A DNA stretch of 64,000 bases from Macrostomum hystrix (Eukaryota; Platyhelminthes; Macrostomidae). The notes below the pieces were generated by a model. That model worked only from the letters and a program-made list of their open reading frames with translations. It had not been told where the DNA came from and did no database searches. The position numbers and the translations under genes are program-made. The stretch covers positions 4,035,501 to 4,099,500 of the forward strand of contig CATNEN010000033.1 in assembly GCA_950097015.1 (NCBI GenBank). Reading direction: 5' to 3'. Shown in pieces: positions 22,281-37,200 of this stretch. Within the stretch, counting starts at the first letter, position 1; the number at the start of each line of letters is the position of its first letter.

Positions 22281-25200
22281 TCAGGGTCCGCTTCTGCTGA
22301 CACCTGAGGGCGACTGAGGGCCTGGTGAGTGGGCTGCTGACGCCTTGCAGGTGGCCAGAATGTGCGGCACAAGAGCCTCCATGGACACCGCGCCGATTTG
22401 CTCTGGTTTGAGGACGATTTAAAATAACGAATAAAGAAAATTGAAACGCGTCCAGATCCTGAATCCTCATCACCCAGATCCTAAATCCTCATCATCCAGA
22501 TCCCGAATCCTCATCACTAAGATCCGGAATCCTCATTACCCAGATCCCGAATCCTCATCACTAAGATCCGGAATCCTCACTGTCATCCAGATCCCGAATC
22601 CTCATCACTCAGATTCCGAATCCTCATCACCCAGATCACGAATCCTTATCACCCAGATCCCGAATCCACATCACCCAGATCCCTAATCCTCATCACCCAG
22701 ATCCCGAATCCTCATCACACAGATCCCGAATCCTTATCACTCAGATCCCGAATCCACATCACCCAGATCCCGAATCCTCATCATCCAGATTCCGAATCCC
22801 CGTGATCATCATTCATCGCTTCCTCCACTCACCAGCGAAGAAGATCTGCTGGATGACGGTCCTATCCAGAGTCCGCACTGAGCTCGCGTGCAGCAGCAGC
22901 TGGGCCAGCCGACGCTGCCCGGCCTCCGGCGAGCCCTGACTGTCGGCCAGGTGGGCGGACACCTCCGCCAAGACGGCTGCCTGCTGCTCGGCCACGGCTG
23001 ACGCACAGGACTCGGAATCCGTGGTGGAGATCGCTGGGATCGGGACATGAGAATGTACTTTTGTTCAATTTTTGCCATTAGAGTTATTAGCAGAATCGTT
23101 GCTGAAGCTGCAACTTACCCGGCTCAAATAGTGACAGAAGCCTCAAATAAGCGAACTCAGTATTAGTCAACCGGGAGTCAGAGAATATGCTCACAATCTT
23201 TTTGAGCTTGCCAACCTCAGTGAGCAGCCTGTTGGTGCCGCCATCGGCCTGAGATCCTGTGGCATCGATAAGTCAAAGCGTTCCTGAAGTAAACTTTTCA
23301 GGAATATCTCAAAATATTCCAAATATTCCAAACACCAAACCTCACTATATCACACCAAATCACACCAAACCTCACCAAATCACATCAAATCACACCAAAT
23401 CACACCAAACCTCACAAAATCACACCAAACCTCCCCATATCACACCAAACCTCACCAAATCACACCAAACCTCACAAAATCACACCAAACCTCCCCATAT
23501 CACACTAAACCTCACCAAATCACACCAAATCACACCAAACCTCACCAAATCACACCAAATCACACCAAATCACACCAAACCTCACCAAATCACACCAAAC
23601 CTCCCCATATTACACCAAACCTCACCATATTACACCAAATCTCACCATATCACACCAAACCTCACCATATTACACCAAATCTCACCATATCACACCAAAC
23701 CTCACCAAATCACACCAAACCTCACAAAATCACACCAAACCTCCCCATATCACACCAAACCTCACCAAATCACACCAAACCTCACAAAATCACACCAAAC
23801 CTCCCCATATCACACCAAACCTCACCAAATCACACCAAATCACACCAAACCTCACCAAATCACACCAAATCACACCAAATCACACCAAACCTCACCAAAT
23901 CACACCAAACCTCCCCATATTACACCAAACCTCACCATATCACACCAAATCACACCAAACCTCACCAAATCACACCAAACCTCCCCATATTACACCAAAC
24001 CTCACCATATCACACCAAACCTCACCAAATCACACCAAACCTCACCAAATCACATCAAATCACACCAAATCACACCAAACCTCACAAAATCACACCAAAC
24101 CTCCCCATATCACACCAAACCTCACCAAATCACACCAAACCTCACAAAATCACACCAAACCTCCCCATATCACACTAAACCTCACCAAATCACACCAAAT
24201 CACACCAAACCTCACCAAATCACACCAAATCACACCAAATCACACCAAACCTCACCAAATCACACCAAACCTCCCCATATTACACCAAACCTCACCATAT
24301 TACACCAAATCTCACCATATCACACCAAACCTCACCAAATCACACCAAACCTCACAAAATCACACCAAACCTCCCCATATCACACCAAACCTCACCAAAT
24401 CACACCAAACCTCACAAAATCACACCAAACCTCCCCATATCACACCAAACCTCACCAAATCACACCAAATCACACCAAACCTCACCAAATCACACCAAAT
24501 CACACCAAATCACACCAAACCTCACCAAATCACACCAAACCTCCCCATATTACACCAAACCTCACCATATCACACCAAATCACACCAAACCTCACCAAAT
24601 CACACCAAACCTCCCCATATTACACCAAACCTCACCATATCACACCAAACCTCACCATATCACACCAAACCTCACAAAATCACACCAAACCTCCCCATAT
24701 CACACCAAACCTCACCAAATCACACCAAATCACACCAAATCACACCAAACCTCACAAAATCACACCAAACCTCCCCATATCACACCAAACCTCACCAAAT
24801 CACACCAAACCTCACAAAATCACACCAAACCTCCCCATATCACACCAAACCTCACCAAATCACACCAAATCACACCAAATCACACCAAATCACACCAAAC
24901 CTCACCAAATCACACCAAACCTCCCCATATTACACCAAACCTCACCATATTACACCAAACCTCACCATATCACACCAAACCTCACCAAATCACACCAAAC
25001 CTCACAAAATCACACCAAACCTCCCCATATCACACCAAACCTCACCAAATCACACCAAATCACACCAAATCACACCAAACCTCACCAAATCACACCAAAC
25101 CTCCCCATATTACACCAAACCTCACCATATCACACCAAATCACACCAAACCTCACCAAATCACACCAAACCTCCCCATATTACACCAAACCTCAACATAT

Positions 25201-28200
25201 TACACCAAACCTCACCATATCACACCAAACCTCACCATATCACACCAAACCTCACAAAATCACACCAAACCTCCCCATATCACACCAAACCTCACCAAAT
25301 CACACCAAATCACACCAAATCACACCAAACCTCACAAAATCACACCAAACCTCCCCATATCACACCAAACCTCACCAAATCACACCAAACCTCACAAAAT
25401 CACACCAAACCTCCCCATATCACACCAAACCTCACCAAATCACACTAAATCACACCAAATCACACCAAACCTCACCAAATCACACCAAACCTCCCCATAT
25501 TACACCAAACCTCACCAAATCACACCAAATCACACCAAATCACACCAAACCTCACCAAATCACACCAAACCTCCCCATATTACACCAAACCTCACCATAT
25601 TACACCAAACCTCACCATATCACACCAAATCACACCAAATCACACCAAACCTCACCAAATCACACCAAACCTCCCCATATTACACCAAACCTCACCATAT
25701 TACACCAAACCTCACCATATCACACCAAACCTCACCATATCACACCAAACCTCACAAAATCACACCAAACCTCCCCATATCACACCAAACCTCACCAAAT
25801 CACACCAAATCACACCAAATCACACCAAACCTCACCAAATCACACCAAACCTCCCCATATTACACCAAACCTCACCAAATCACACCAAATCACACCAAAT
25901 CACACCAAACCTCACCAAATCACACCAAACCTCCCCATATTACACCAAACCTCACCATATTACACCAAACCTCACCATATCACACCAAACCTCACCATAT
26001 CACACCAAACCTCACAAAATCACACCAAACCTCCCCATATCACACCAAACCTCACCAAATCACACCAAACCTCACAAAATCACACCAAACCTCACCAAAT
26101 CACACCAAACCTCCCCATATTACACCAAACCTCACCATATCACACCAAACCTCACCATATCTCACCAAACCTCACCATATCACAGCAAACATCACCATAT
26201 CACACCAAATCTTACCAAGCCTTACCAAATCTGAAAAAAAACACAACAAACCTAATCAAATCACAGCAAACAACACCTTAATCACACAAAACCTTACTTA
26301 GCATCATAAAACCTAATTAAACATCACCAAACAACAGCAAATTCACCAAATCACTATTCTAAACTTTAAAAAATGCCAGCAAAGCCTCACCAGACGAATT
26401 GAACATCAGGTGCAGCGACAGAGCCGAATGCAGCAGCTGCATCGGCACGCGCTGCGAGCACTGGCAGAGGCACAGGGTGAACAGGTCGCACCAGCAGAGC
26501 GGCAGCAGCTGCTCCGTATGCGGCAAGTCCAGCTCCCGGGCCCAGCGGATCATGCGGAACAACACCGAGGCGGCGACGTATTTCACGAAGGCCATGTCGA
26601 CTGCGGCCGCGTTGGGCGACACGAAGAACGGCGGCAGGTCGAATTCGACGTGCTCCCGCTCAAGGATTTGTTGCCTGCGACGCTTCGGGAGCGGCGGCGG
26701 TTGTTCCGGCGAAGTCACCGGCGGCTGCTCCGGCGAAGTCACCGGCGGCTGCTCCGGCGAAGTCGCTGGCAAATGTTCCAGCGAAGTCGACGGCGGCTGC
26801 TCCGGCGGAGTCGGCGGCGTCGAGGTTGGCCACTCGGTGGGCTCCTCCAGGTCGTAGGGCTCGGCGTCCTCCTTAGCTCCCGCTAATCCGGCCGCTGACG
26901 ACGACGTCGATGTTGAAGACAGTGTGCGACGCTCGTTCTGAACAGCCTCCGAGCGCATGCCGACGGCGATGCACTTGCGCAGTCGGCAGAACTGGCAGCG
27001 GTTTCGGAGCTTCTTGTTCACATGGCACTGCCGGTTGTTGCGGCAGTTGTAGTTCACCCGCCTGCGAATCGAGCGCTTGAAGAATCCTTTGCAGCCCTCG
27101 CAACTGACAACTCCGTAGTGACGACCCGACGCTCTGTCGCCGCAGACACGGCAGGCTTCGTGCCGATGTTGCTGCTGCTGCTGCTGCTGCCGCTGCTCCT
27201 GAGCTGGAGGCGGCTGTTGGATTGGCTGCGTGCGGCGCAAAAACTCGTCGTCAAAAGGAAATCGGCGGCTCACAATGATGTCGGAGTTGAGTTGATTCTG
27301 TACGGAAATTATGGTGCAACGTGGCAGCCATTACAGCTTATTGAGGGTCCGGGGTCAGTAAACTCCAGCTCGTGGGCCCACCAAGCTTTTAAATCTAGCC
27401 CCATGGCTCAATCCAACACATTTTTCCTTCCTGTTTTACCCCACCCGTGTCTCACCCCTGTCTCATCTCTCCACTGTCTCATCTCTCCATTGTCTCATCT
27501 CTCCACTGTCTCATCTCTCGTCTGTCTCATCTCTCCATTGTCTCATCTCTCCACTGTCTCATCTCTCCACTGTCTCATCTCTCCACTGTCTCATCTCTCC
27601 ATTGTCTCATCTCTCCATTGTCTCATCTCTCCACTGTCTCATCTCTCCACTGTCTCATCTCTCGTCTGTCTCATCTCTCCATTGTCTCATCTCTCCACTG
27701 TCTCATCTCTCCACTGTCTCATCTCTCCACTGTCTCATCTCTCCACTGTCTCATCTCTCGTCTGTCTCATCTCTCCATTGTCTCATCTCTCCACTGTCTC
27801 ATCTCTCCACTGTCTCATCTCTCCACTGTCTCATCTCTCCACTGTCTCATCTCTCCATTGTCTCATCTCTCCACTGTCTCATCTCTCCACTGTCTCATCT
27901 CTCCTCTGTCTCATCTCTCCCCTGTCTCATCTCTCCACTGTCTCATCTCTCCACTGTCTTATCTCTCCACTGTCTCATCTCTCCATTGTCTCATCTCTCC
28001 ACTGTCTCATCTCTCCACTGTCTCATCTCTCGTCTGTCTCATCTCTCCATTGTCTCATCTCTCCACTGTCTCATCTCTCCACTGTCTCATCTCTCCCCTG
28101 TCTGATCTCTCCCCTGTTTCATCTCTCCCCTGTTTCATCTCTCCCCTGTCTCATCTCTCCAATGTCTCATCTCTCGTCTGTCTCATCTCTCGTCTGTCTC

Positions 28201-31200
28201 ATCTCTCCACTGTCTTATCTCTCCACTGTCTCATCTCTCCACTGTCTCATCTCTCGTCTGTCTCATCTCTCCACTGTCTTATCTCTCCACTGTCTCATCT
28301 CTCCTCTGTCTCATCTCTCCCCTGTCTCATCTCTCCACTGTCTCATCTCTCCACTGTCTTATCTCTCCACTGTCTCATCTCTCCATTGTCTCATCTCTCC
28401 ACTGTCTCATCTCTCCCCTGTCTCATCTCTCCCCTGTTTCATCTCTCCCCTGTCTCATCTCTCCACTGTCTCATCTCTCCACTGTATCATCTCTCCATTG
28501 TCTCATCTCTCCACTGTCTCATCTCTCGTCTGTCTCATCTCTCCATTGTCTCATCTCTCCACTGTCTCATCTCTCGTCTGTCTCATCTCTCGTCTGTCTC
28601 ATCTCTCCACTGTCTTATCTCTCCACTGTCTCATCTCTCCACTGTCTCATCTCTCGTCTGTCTCATCTCTCCATTGTCTCATCTCTCCATTGTCTCATCT
28701 CTCGTCTGTCTCATGTCTCCATTGTCTCATCTCTCCATTGTCTCATCTCTCGTCTGTCTCATCTCTCCACTGTCTTATCTCTCCACTGTCTCATCTCTCC
28801 ACTGTCTCATCTCTCGTCTGTCTCATCTCTCCATTGTCTCATCTCTCCATTGTCTCATCTCTCGTCTGTCTCATGTCTCCATTGTCTCATCTCTCCACTG
28901 TCTTATCTCTCCACTGTCTCATCTCTCCACTGTCTCATCTCTCGTCTGTCTCATCTCTCCATTGTCTCATCTCTCCACTGTCTCATCTCTCCCCTGTCTC
29001 ATCTCTCCACTGTCTTATCTCTCCACTGTCTCATCTCATACTGTTCGCAGTTTTCCAACGGTAAGGATACTTAAGGCATAAAAGGGTAGAAAAGCTATAG
29101 TTAGAAATAAATTCACATCAATAAGGCCATGGAAAGAAATGGCAAAAACAGGTTGCTGGTTATTTTCAATACTGAAGACCAGTTCTAGGAGATATTAGCA
29201 AATAGCAAGGATGTTGATACAGAAATTAGTTTGTAATGTAAATATTCTGCCAAGCCAAATAAACTTCATTGGAGGACGGTTCGCCAGCTCTCATCAAGCA
29301 AGATAAAATCGCTTCACACTAGATAAGACGACCAATGAGATAAGGACAGACGGGAAGGGAGAAATGCTAGGGAATACATAGCGAAGCATCTGCCTTTGCT
29401 CCCCGATAAACTCGAGGTGAGACCTGGGGTTTGGGAGAGGAAGGACTGAGAGAGGGACCTGAGGTTTGGGAGGGTAGGGACTGAGAGAGGGACCTGAGGT
29501 CTGGGAGGGTAGGAACTGAGAGAGGGACCTGAGGTTTGGGAGGGTAGGAACTGAGAGAGTGACCTGAGGTTTGGGAGGGTAAGGACTGAGAGAGGGACCT
29601 GAGGTTTGGGAGGGTAGGAACTGAGAGAGTGACCTGAGGTCTGGGAGGGTAGGAACTGAGAGAGGGACCTGAGGTTTGGGAGGGTAGGAACTGAGAGAGG
29701 GACCTGGAGTTTGGGAGGGTAGGAACTGAGAGAGGGACCTGAGGTTTGGGAGGGTAGGAACTCAGAGAGGGACCTGAGGTTTGGGAGGGTAAGGACTGAG
29801 AGAGTGACCTGAGGTTTGGGAGGGTAAGGACTGAGAGAGGGACCTGAGGTTTGGGAGGGTAAGGACTGAGAGAGGGACCTGAGGTTTGGGAGGGTAAGGA
29901 CTGAGAGAGGGACCTGAGGTTTGGGAGGGTAAGGACTGAGAGAGGGACCTGAGGTTTGGGAGGGTAGGAACTGAGAGAGGGACCTGAGGTTTGGGAGGGT
30001 AGACACTGAGAGAGGGACCTGAGGTTTGGGAGGGTAGACACTGAGAGAGGGACCTGAGGTTTGGGAGGGTAGACACTGAGAGAGGGAATTGAGGTTTGTG
30101 AGGCAGAAGGGGATAATGAGACATGGAGAATCGGGAACAGTCAGCAAGAAACAAAGGCTCACCTGGCCATTTGAAGCGAAAACAACAGGACTTCCGCCGC
30201 CGCTGTTGAAAGTTCGCGCCAAGGGCAGCGGCAGGGTCGACGGCCCCGCGCGCTCCGGGGCTGCCCCAACGCCCTGCTGACCCGCCGGAGGCCGCCCGAA
30301 GCCCATTCTGGCGCCGACTTCGCCGCCGGACTTCTTGGTAGCAGCCAGGAGGCTACTGAGGTTGGCCATGTGGGGCGGGAAACCACCACCTCCCAGCTGC
30401 AATTTTTTTCGGTATTTTTTTTAAATCGGTCAAAGTTTTCATGGCTTGTCTATAAAATTAGTTATTGAAATTATCGAAACTCTATTCATTGAAACCAAGT
30501 TTAATTTAGGACAGAAATGGAGAGGATTTCATATAGCCTTTTGGGTTTAAAGTGACTGATAATTTGATGATTAACTTCAGAATTCCTTAATTTGATGTTC
30601 GGCTATTTGAACTTCCAGTTTGGGTATTTGAACTTTCAGTTTGGCTATTTGAACTTTCAGTTCGGGTATTTGAACTTTCAGTTTGGCTATTTGAACTTTC
30701 AGTTTGGCTATTTGAACTTTCAGTTTGGCTATTTGAACTTTCAGTTTGGGTATTTGAACTTTCAGTTCGGGAATTCGAACTTCCAGTTCAGGTATTTGAA
30801 CTTTCAGTTCAGGTATTTGAACTTTCAGTTTGGGTATTTGAACTTTCAGTTTAGGTATTTGAACTTTCAGTTTGGGTATTTGAACTTTCAGTTTGGGTAT
30901 TTGAACTTTCAGTTTAAGTATTTTAAGTTTCTATAAAATTTCAGCCCTAAGATTCGAAGTTATTTTTATATTTTTTTTCTATTACGTCAGAGCGCAACAG
31001 TCCCAAGAAGTTTCACTTTGAAATCCACAGGCATCTACTGATTGCAGCCAGCCATTATTAAAAAATGCACAGCCTACCCAGGGAGACAATGTTCAGTGCT
31101 TGAACTTTAAAAGCCTTGTCTCTAGTATGGACGCCGAGCAGAAGCGATTATGCTATGATGCACTGCGAAACCGCTTATAAATCATTACCGATGCCCCAGC

Positions 31201-34200
31201 AGGGACTAGCGGGATGCGCACGGTACAGGCAGACAGAACAGACCGGATGGCAACTAATTGGAATTGATTAGTCTAGGCTATAATCAGACAGGGCAGCGGT
31301 ACATGAGGTCGGAGCGGCTGCACGCTGAAAATTACCTAAGCCAGCTGCTACAGCTGATGTCACTCTGAGCTGATAGTGCTCAAGCACCAAAAGTCTACGC
31401 TACCGGACCACTGTCGCATGATAGAATAAGAATAGCGACACGATGGGCACGATATGAGAGGGGAGAAATAAATGATGCAGTAATCCAGCTGAGGATAGCT
31501 ATAGATCAAGGAAATTCGCGCCACTAGCTACATGGGGACTGCACTGAAAAGGGATCAGGGAAACAATGGAGAGGAGAAATTGCTAGATTTACCAGTTGAA
31601 TGTGTCTCTGCAGCTGTGTTGGAGTTTTGACCGTTTTCAAATTTTCCTTGAGCTTTCATGACTGCTCAATGAGCTGCACGATTTGGCAGCAACAAAGATA
31701 TTGATTTTGCTAGCTATGATAAATCGCAGTCATGATTCGGTGATTGCTTAGTCATTTAGGACAATGAGGGGGAATTCTAGCCCGTCGTTGCGCTGATTTT
31801 TGTTCGCAGATTAGAACCTGAATTTCGAATCATAATTTTTTGTGTTATCATTTTTATTGAGGATTTTATAGAATATGTAGAATTTTATATGTAGAATGCG
31901 AGTAGAGATAAGCTGCCGTCGTTTAGCTTTAGCTGTAAGCTACTTGCGCATAATTGCTAACTATTATTTGGGTAGGTCTAACTTGTTGCTATTTTTAGAA
32001 GCAACCTTGAGGAAAATCCCTTATTTTATATACACGCGAGTCAAGCAAAAGGCTTATCTCAGCCAATCAAATTTTGAAGGCCGATAATTAGCCGTAAATG
32101 TTATATTACTGCAGACACACTCCTATCTTAAAATCCGAAAAAGGAAAGCATGCAGAGTAGAATGAGAAGTTAACTGTAGATTATCCCGACCGGAATATCG
32201 CAGAGTCAGACAGATACACTTTTATCCAGACAGAAAATGTCTCTCGCTGTGGCCTGTTATGTCTGTCTGTCTGCTTTGACAGCAACCACTTTGTCACATC
32301 TGGCTACTCAGCCAGAAAGCTGAGCAGTGGGCTATAGGGGCAGGCTTAATCGTCGACAAAATCCTATAACCAATCCTATACCCTATAACGGAACAACGGT
32401 ACTTTCTGCACACCTAATAGCTAAGGCTACTTATAGTCACCATGCGGCACTGTCTGCTCTATCTGTACCATGTGCGGCTGCAATCATGCTAGCAAGCAAG
32501 GCTTAATGCTTCTTTACAGAAGAGAAGGAATGTTTTTAGGTAAATAAGCAGCAACAGCAGCAGCAGCAAATGTAAGGGTTCAGCTGGGAGTGGCGGAAGC
32601 AGGGCCAGCACATAGCTAGAGATCGGTCTTCTTTTTAGAGCGAAGATACTAAACTGTGGGGACTCGGCAGCTCCCCATTGTGCATGGCATATATGATATG
32701 ACACTTTAGTCCAGCAGTACTGCGTAGCTACCGCACCATGTGCAGTTCTTTATGCTGCATTTGCAGACACGAACGTCAATATCTTGTATTCGATATTTGT
32801 AACGTCAGAGGTATGCCATATCACAAATATTTCCCGTAAACCATAACTGTATTCTTAGAGTTCGTCTGTCCCACCCGTTTCACTCCTTCCGCAATGTCTT
32901 CTTTACTGCTCTCGGCCACATTTAGCTCTTTTAGTTCCTTTATCCTTCTGCTTCCCTCATTTGCTGCTAGCCTTCCACAACACATATAGTATTCTCGTCT
33001 TCTCTCCTCCCTCATCCACTCTCCCCCCTCTCCTCCCCTCATCCACTCCCCCCTATTCTCCACTCATCCACTCCCCCCTCTTCTCCACTCATCCACTCCC
33101 CCCTCTCCTCCACTCATCCACTCCCCCCCTCTTCTCCACTCATCCACTCCCCCCCTCTTCTCCACTCATCCACTCTCCCCCTCTCCTCCACTCATCCACT
33201 CCCCCCTCTCCTCCCCTCATCCACTCCCCCCTATTCTCCACTCATCCACTCCCCCCTCTCCTCCCCTCATCCACTCCCCCCTCTCCTCCACTCATCCACT
33301 CCCCCCCTCTTCTCCACTCATCCACTCCCCCCCTCTTCTCCACTCATCCACTCCCCCCTCTCCTCCCCTCATCCACTCCCCCCTCTCCTCCACTCATCCA
33401 CTCACCCCTTCTTCTCCACTCATCCACTCCCCCCCTCTTCTCCACTCATCCACTCTCCCCCTCTCCTCCACTCATCCACTCCCCCCTCTCCTCCCCTCAT
33501 CCACTCCCCCCTCTCCTCCACTCATCCACTCCCCCCCTCTTCTCCACTCATCCACTCCCCCCTCTTCTCCACTCATCCACTCCCCCCCTCTTCTCCACTC
33601 ATCCACTCCCCCCCTCTTCTCCACTCATCCACTCCCCCCCTCTTCTCCACTCATCCACTCCCCCCCCTCTTCTCCACTCATCCACTCCCCCCCTCTACTC
33701 CCCTCATCTACTCTTCCCCTCTCCTCCCTTCACATAGCCATTGCTCGCTGCACATAGCAAGGTCAAGTAAGAGTATTGTGGCCTTGTAAAGTAGCCTAGC
33801 TTGTGTAGCTCTGCTTAAGTCTCCAGTCTGAGTCTACTCAAAATGGCTGGATATGTCACCCAACCCTATTGATTTTTCTAAATACTTGGCTATTCAGCGT
33901 TGTCCTAAAACCTTGTGCATTTTTGAAAGGGTTATTCGGATGATAAAAATAAGTATGAAATTCATAAACTACAGTTTGTTATAACGCTTTCATGAAAATA
34001 ACCAAATAGCTGTCATTTTTGCTAACTACATAACAAACTAATTTGTACCCACTGAACTTGTGGCTGCGAATGACTTACCCAGCCTTTAGAATCATGTCTA
34101 CAAGGCTGGTATTCAATGCTGTCTAAATTAAGAACAAGAAGCACATAAACTTCGGTGGATTAATATGGTGCTGCTTTAATAGGATTCGAGTAGCTTCATT

Positions 34201-37200
34201 TGGGATTAGAGTAGCTTCATTTAGGATTAGAGTAGCTTCATTTGGGATTAGAGTAGCTTCATTTGGGATTAGAGTAGCTTCATTTGGGATTAGAGTAGCT
34301 TCATTTAGGATTAGAGTAGCTTCATTGGGATTAGAGTAGCTTCATTGGGATTAGAGTAGCTTCATTTGGGATTAGAGTAGCTTCATTGGGATTAGAGTAG
34401 CTTCATTTAGGATTAGTGTAGCTTCATTGGGATTAGAGTAGCTTCATTGGGATTAGAGTAGCTTCATTTAGGATTAGAGTAGCCTCATGTGGGATTAGAG
34501 TAGCTTCATTTGGGATTAGAGTAGCTTCATTGGGATTAGAGTAGCTTCATTTGGGATTAGAGTAGCTTCATTGGGATTAGAGTAGCTTCATTGGGATTAG
34601 AGTAGCTTCATTTAGGATTAGAGTAGCCTCATGTGGGATTAGAGTAGCTTCATTTGGGATTAGAGTAGCCTCATGTGGGATTAGAGTAGCTTCATTTGGG
34701 ATTAGAGTAGCTTCATTGGGATTAGAGTAGCTTCATTTGGGATTAGAGTAGCTTCATTGGGATTAGAGTAGCTTCATTTAGGATTAGTGTAGCTTCATTG
34801 GGATTAGAGTAGCTTCATTGGGATTAGAGTAGCTTCATTGGGATTAGAGTAGCTTCATTGGGATTAGAGTAGCTTCATTTGGGATTAGAGTAGCTTCATT
34901 GGGATTAGAGTAGCTTCATTGGGATTAGAGTAGCTTCATTTGGGATTAGAGTAGCTTCATTGGGATTAGAGTAGCTTCATTTGGGATTAGAGTAGCCTCA
35001 TGTGGGATTAGAGTATCTTCATTTGGGATTAGAGTAGCTTCATTTGGGATGAGAGTAGCTTCATTTGGGATTAGAGTAGCTTCATTTAGGATTAGAGTAG
35101 CTTCATTTGGGATTAGAGTAGCTTCATTTAGGATTAGAGTAGCTTCATTTAGGATTAGAGTAGCTTCATTTAGGATTAGAGTAGCTTCATTTGGGATTAG
35201 AGTAGCTTCATTTAGGATTAGAGTAGCTTCATTTAGGATTAGAGTAGCTTCATTTGGGATTAGAGTAGCTTCATTTGGGATTAGAGTAGCTTCATTTGGG
35301 ATTAGAGTAGCTTCATTTAGGATTAGAGTAGCTTCATTGGGATTAGAGTAGCTTCATTTGGGATTAGAGTAGCCTCATGTGGGATTAGAGTAGCTTCATT
35401 TGGGATTAGAGTAGCTTCATTGGGATTAGAGTAGCTTCATTTGGGATTAGAGTAGCTTCATTTAGGATTAGAGTAGCTTCATTTGGGATTAGAGTAGCTT
35501 CATTTAGGATTAGAGTAGCTTCATTTAGGATTAGAGTAGCTTCATTTGGGATTAGAGTAGCTTCATTTGGGATTAGAGTAGCTTCATTTGGGATTAGAGT
35601 AGCTTCATTTAGGATTAGAGTAGCTTCATTTAGGATTAGAGTAGCTTCATTTGGGATTAGAGTAGCTTCATTGGGATTAGAGTAGCTTCATTTAGGATTA
35701 GAGTAGCTTCATTTGGGATTAGAGTAGCTTCATTTGGGATTAGAGTAGCTTCATTGGGATTAGAGTAGCTTCATTTAGGATTAGAGTAGCTTCATTGGGA
35801 TTAGAGTAGCTTCATTGGGATTAGAGTAGCTTCATTGGGATTAGAGTAGCTTCATTTGGGATTAGAGTAGCTTCATTGGGATTAGAGTAGCTTCATTGGG
35901 ATTAGAGTAGCTTCATTTGGGATTAGAGTAGCTTCATTGGGATTAGAGTAGCTTCATTGGGATTAGAGTAGCTTCATTGGGATTAGAGTAGCTTCATTGG
36001 GATTAGAGTAGCTTCATTTAGGATTAGAGTAGCCTCATGTGGGATTAGAGTAGCTTCATTTGGGATTAGAGTAGCCTCATGTGGGATTAGAGTAGCTTCA
36101 TTTGGGATTAGAGTAGCTTCATTGGGATTAGAGTAGCTTCATTTGGGATTAGAGTAGCTTCATTTAGGATTAGAGTAGCTTCATTTAGGATTAGAGTAGC
36201 TTCATTTGGGATTAGAGTAGCTTCATTTGGGATTAGAGTAGCTTCATTTGGGATTAGAGTAGCTTCATTTAGGATTAGAGTAGCTTCATTGGGATTAGAG
36301 TAGCTTCATTTGGGATTAGAGTAGCCTCATGTGGGATTAGAGTAGCTTCATTTGGGATTAGAGTAGCTTCATTTGGGATTAGAGTAGCTTCATTTGGGAT
36401 TAGAGTAGCTTCATTTAGGATTAGAGTAGCTTCATTTGGGATTAGAGTAGCTTCATTTAGGATTAGAGTAGCTTCATTTAGGATTAGAGTAGCTTCATTT
36501 GGGATTAGAGTAGCTTCATTTGGGATTAGAGTAGCTTCATTTGGGATTAGAGTAGCTTCATTTAGGATTAGAGTAGCTTCATTTAGGATTAGAGTAGCTT
36601 CATTTGGGATTAGAGTAGCTTCATTGGGATTAGAGTAGCTTCATTTAGGATTAGAGTAGCTTCATTTGGGATTAGAGTAGCTTCATTTGGGATTAGAGTA
36701 GCTTCATTGGGATTAGAGTAGCTTCATTTAGGATTAGAGTAGCTTCATTGGGATTAGAGTAGCTTCATTGGGATTAGAGTAGCTTCATTGGGATTAGAGT
36801 AGCTTCATTTGGGATTAGAGTAGCTTCATTTGGGATTAGAGTAGCTTCATTGGGATTAGAGTAGCTTCATTGGGATTAGAGTAGCTTCATTTGGGATTAG
36901 AGTAGCTTCATTGGGATTAGAGTAGCTTCATTTGGGATTAGAGTAGCCTCATGTGGGATTAGAGTATCTTCATTTGGGATTAGAGTAGCTTCATTTAGGA
37001 TTAGAGTAGCTTCATTTGGGATTAGAGTAGCTTCATTGGGATTAGAGTAGCTTCATTTGGGATTAGAGTAGCCTCATGTGGGATTAGAGTAGCTTCATTT
37101 GGGATTAGAGTAGCTTCATTTGGGATTAGAGTAGCTTCATTTGGGATTAGAGTAGCTTCATTTAGGATTAGAGTAGCTTCATTTGGGATTAGAGTAGCTT

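Noticed and set aside
23259-25448. 729-codon plus-strand open frame of His/Thr/Lys/Pro/Asn repeats
   Set aside because: Pure product of a 10/20-bp tandem array with no stop-generating phase. It lies antisense in an intron of the nuclear receptor, and the exons on both sides splice across it in matching phase.
27022-29081. 680- and 544-codon Ser/Leu/His/Cys-rich open frames on the plus strand
   Set aside because: A 16-bp repeat reads open in more than one frame at once, which a gene would not. It is intronic to the nuclear receptor, and its first part is antisense to the DNA-binding-domain exon.
29314-30402. 362-codon minus-strand frame
   Set aside because: Only 30396-30163 is accepted, as exon 2 of the nuclear receptor; after the GTGAGC donor the frame runs into a 36-bp repeat.
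32961-33737. 258-codon Pro/Ser/Leu/His open frame
   Set aside because: Translation of a pyrimidine-only minisatellite in nuclear receptor intron 1.
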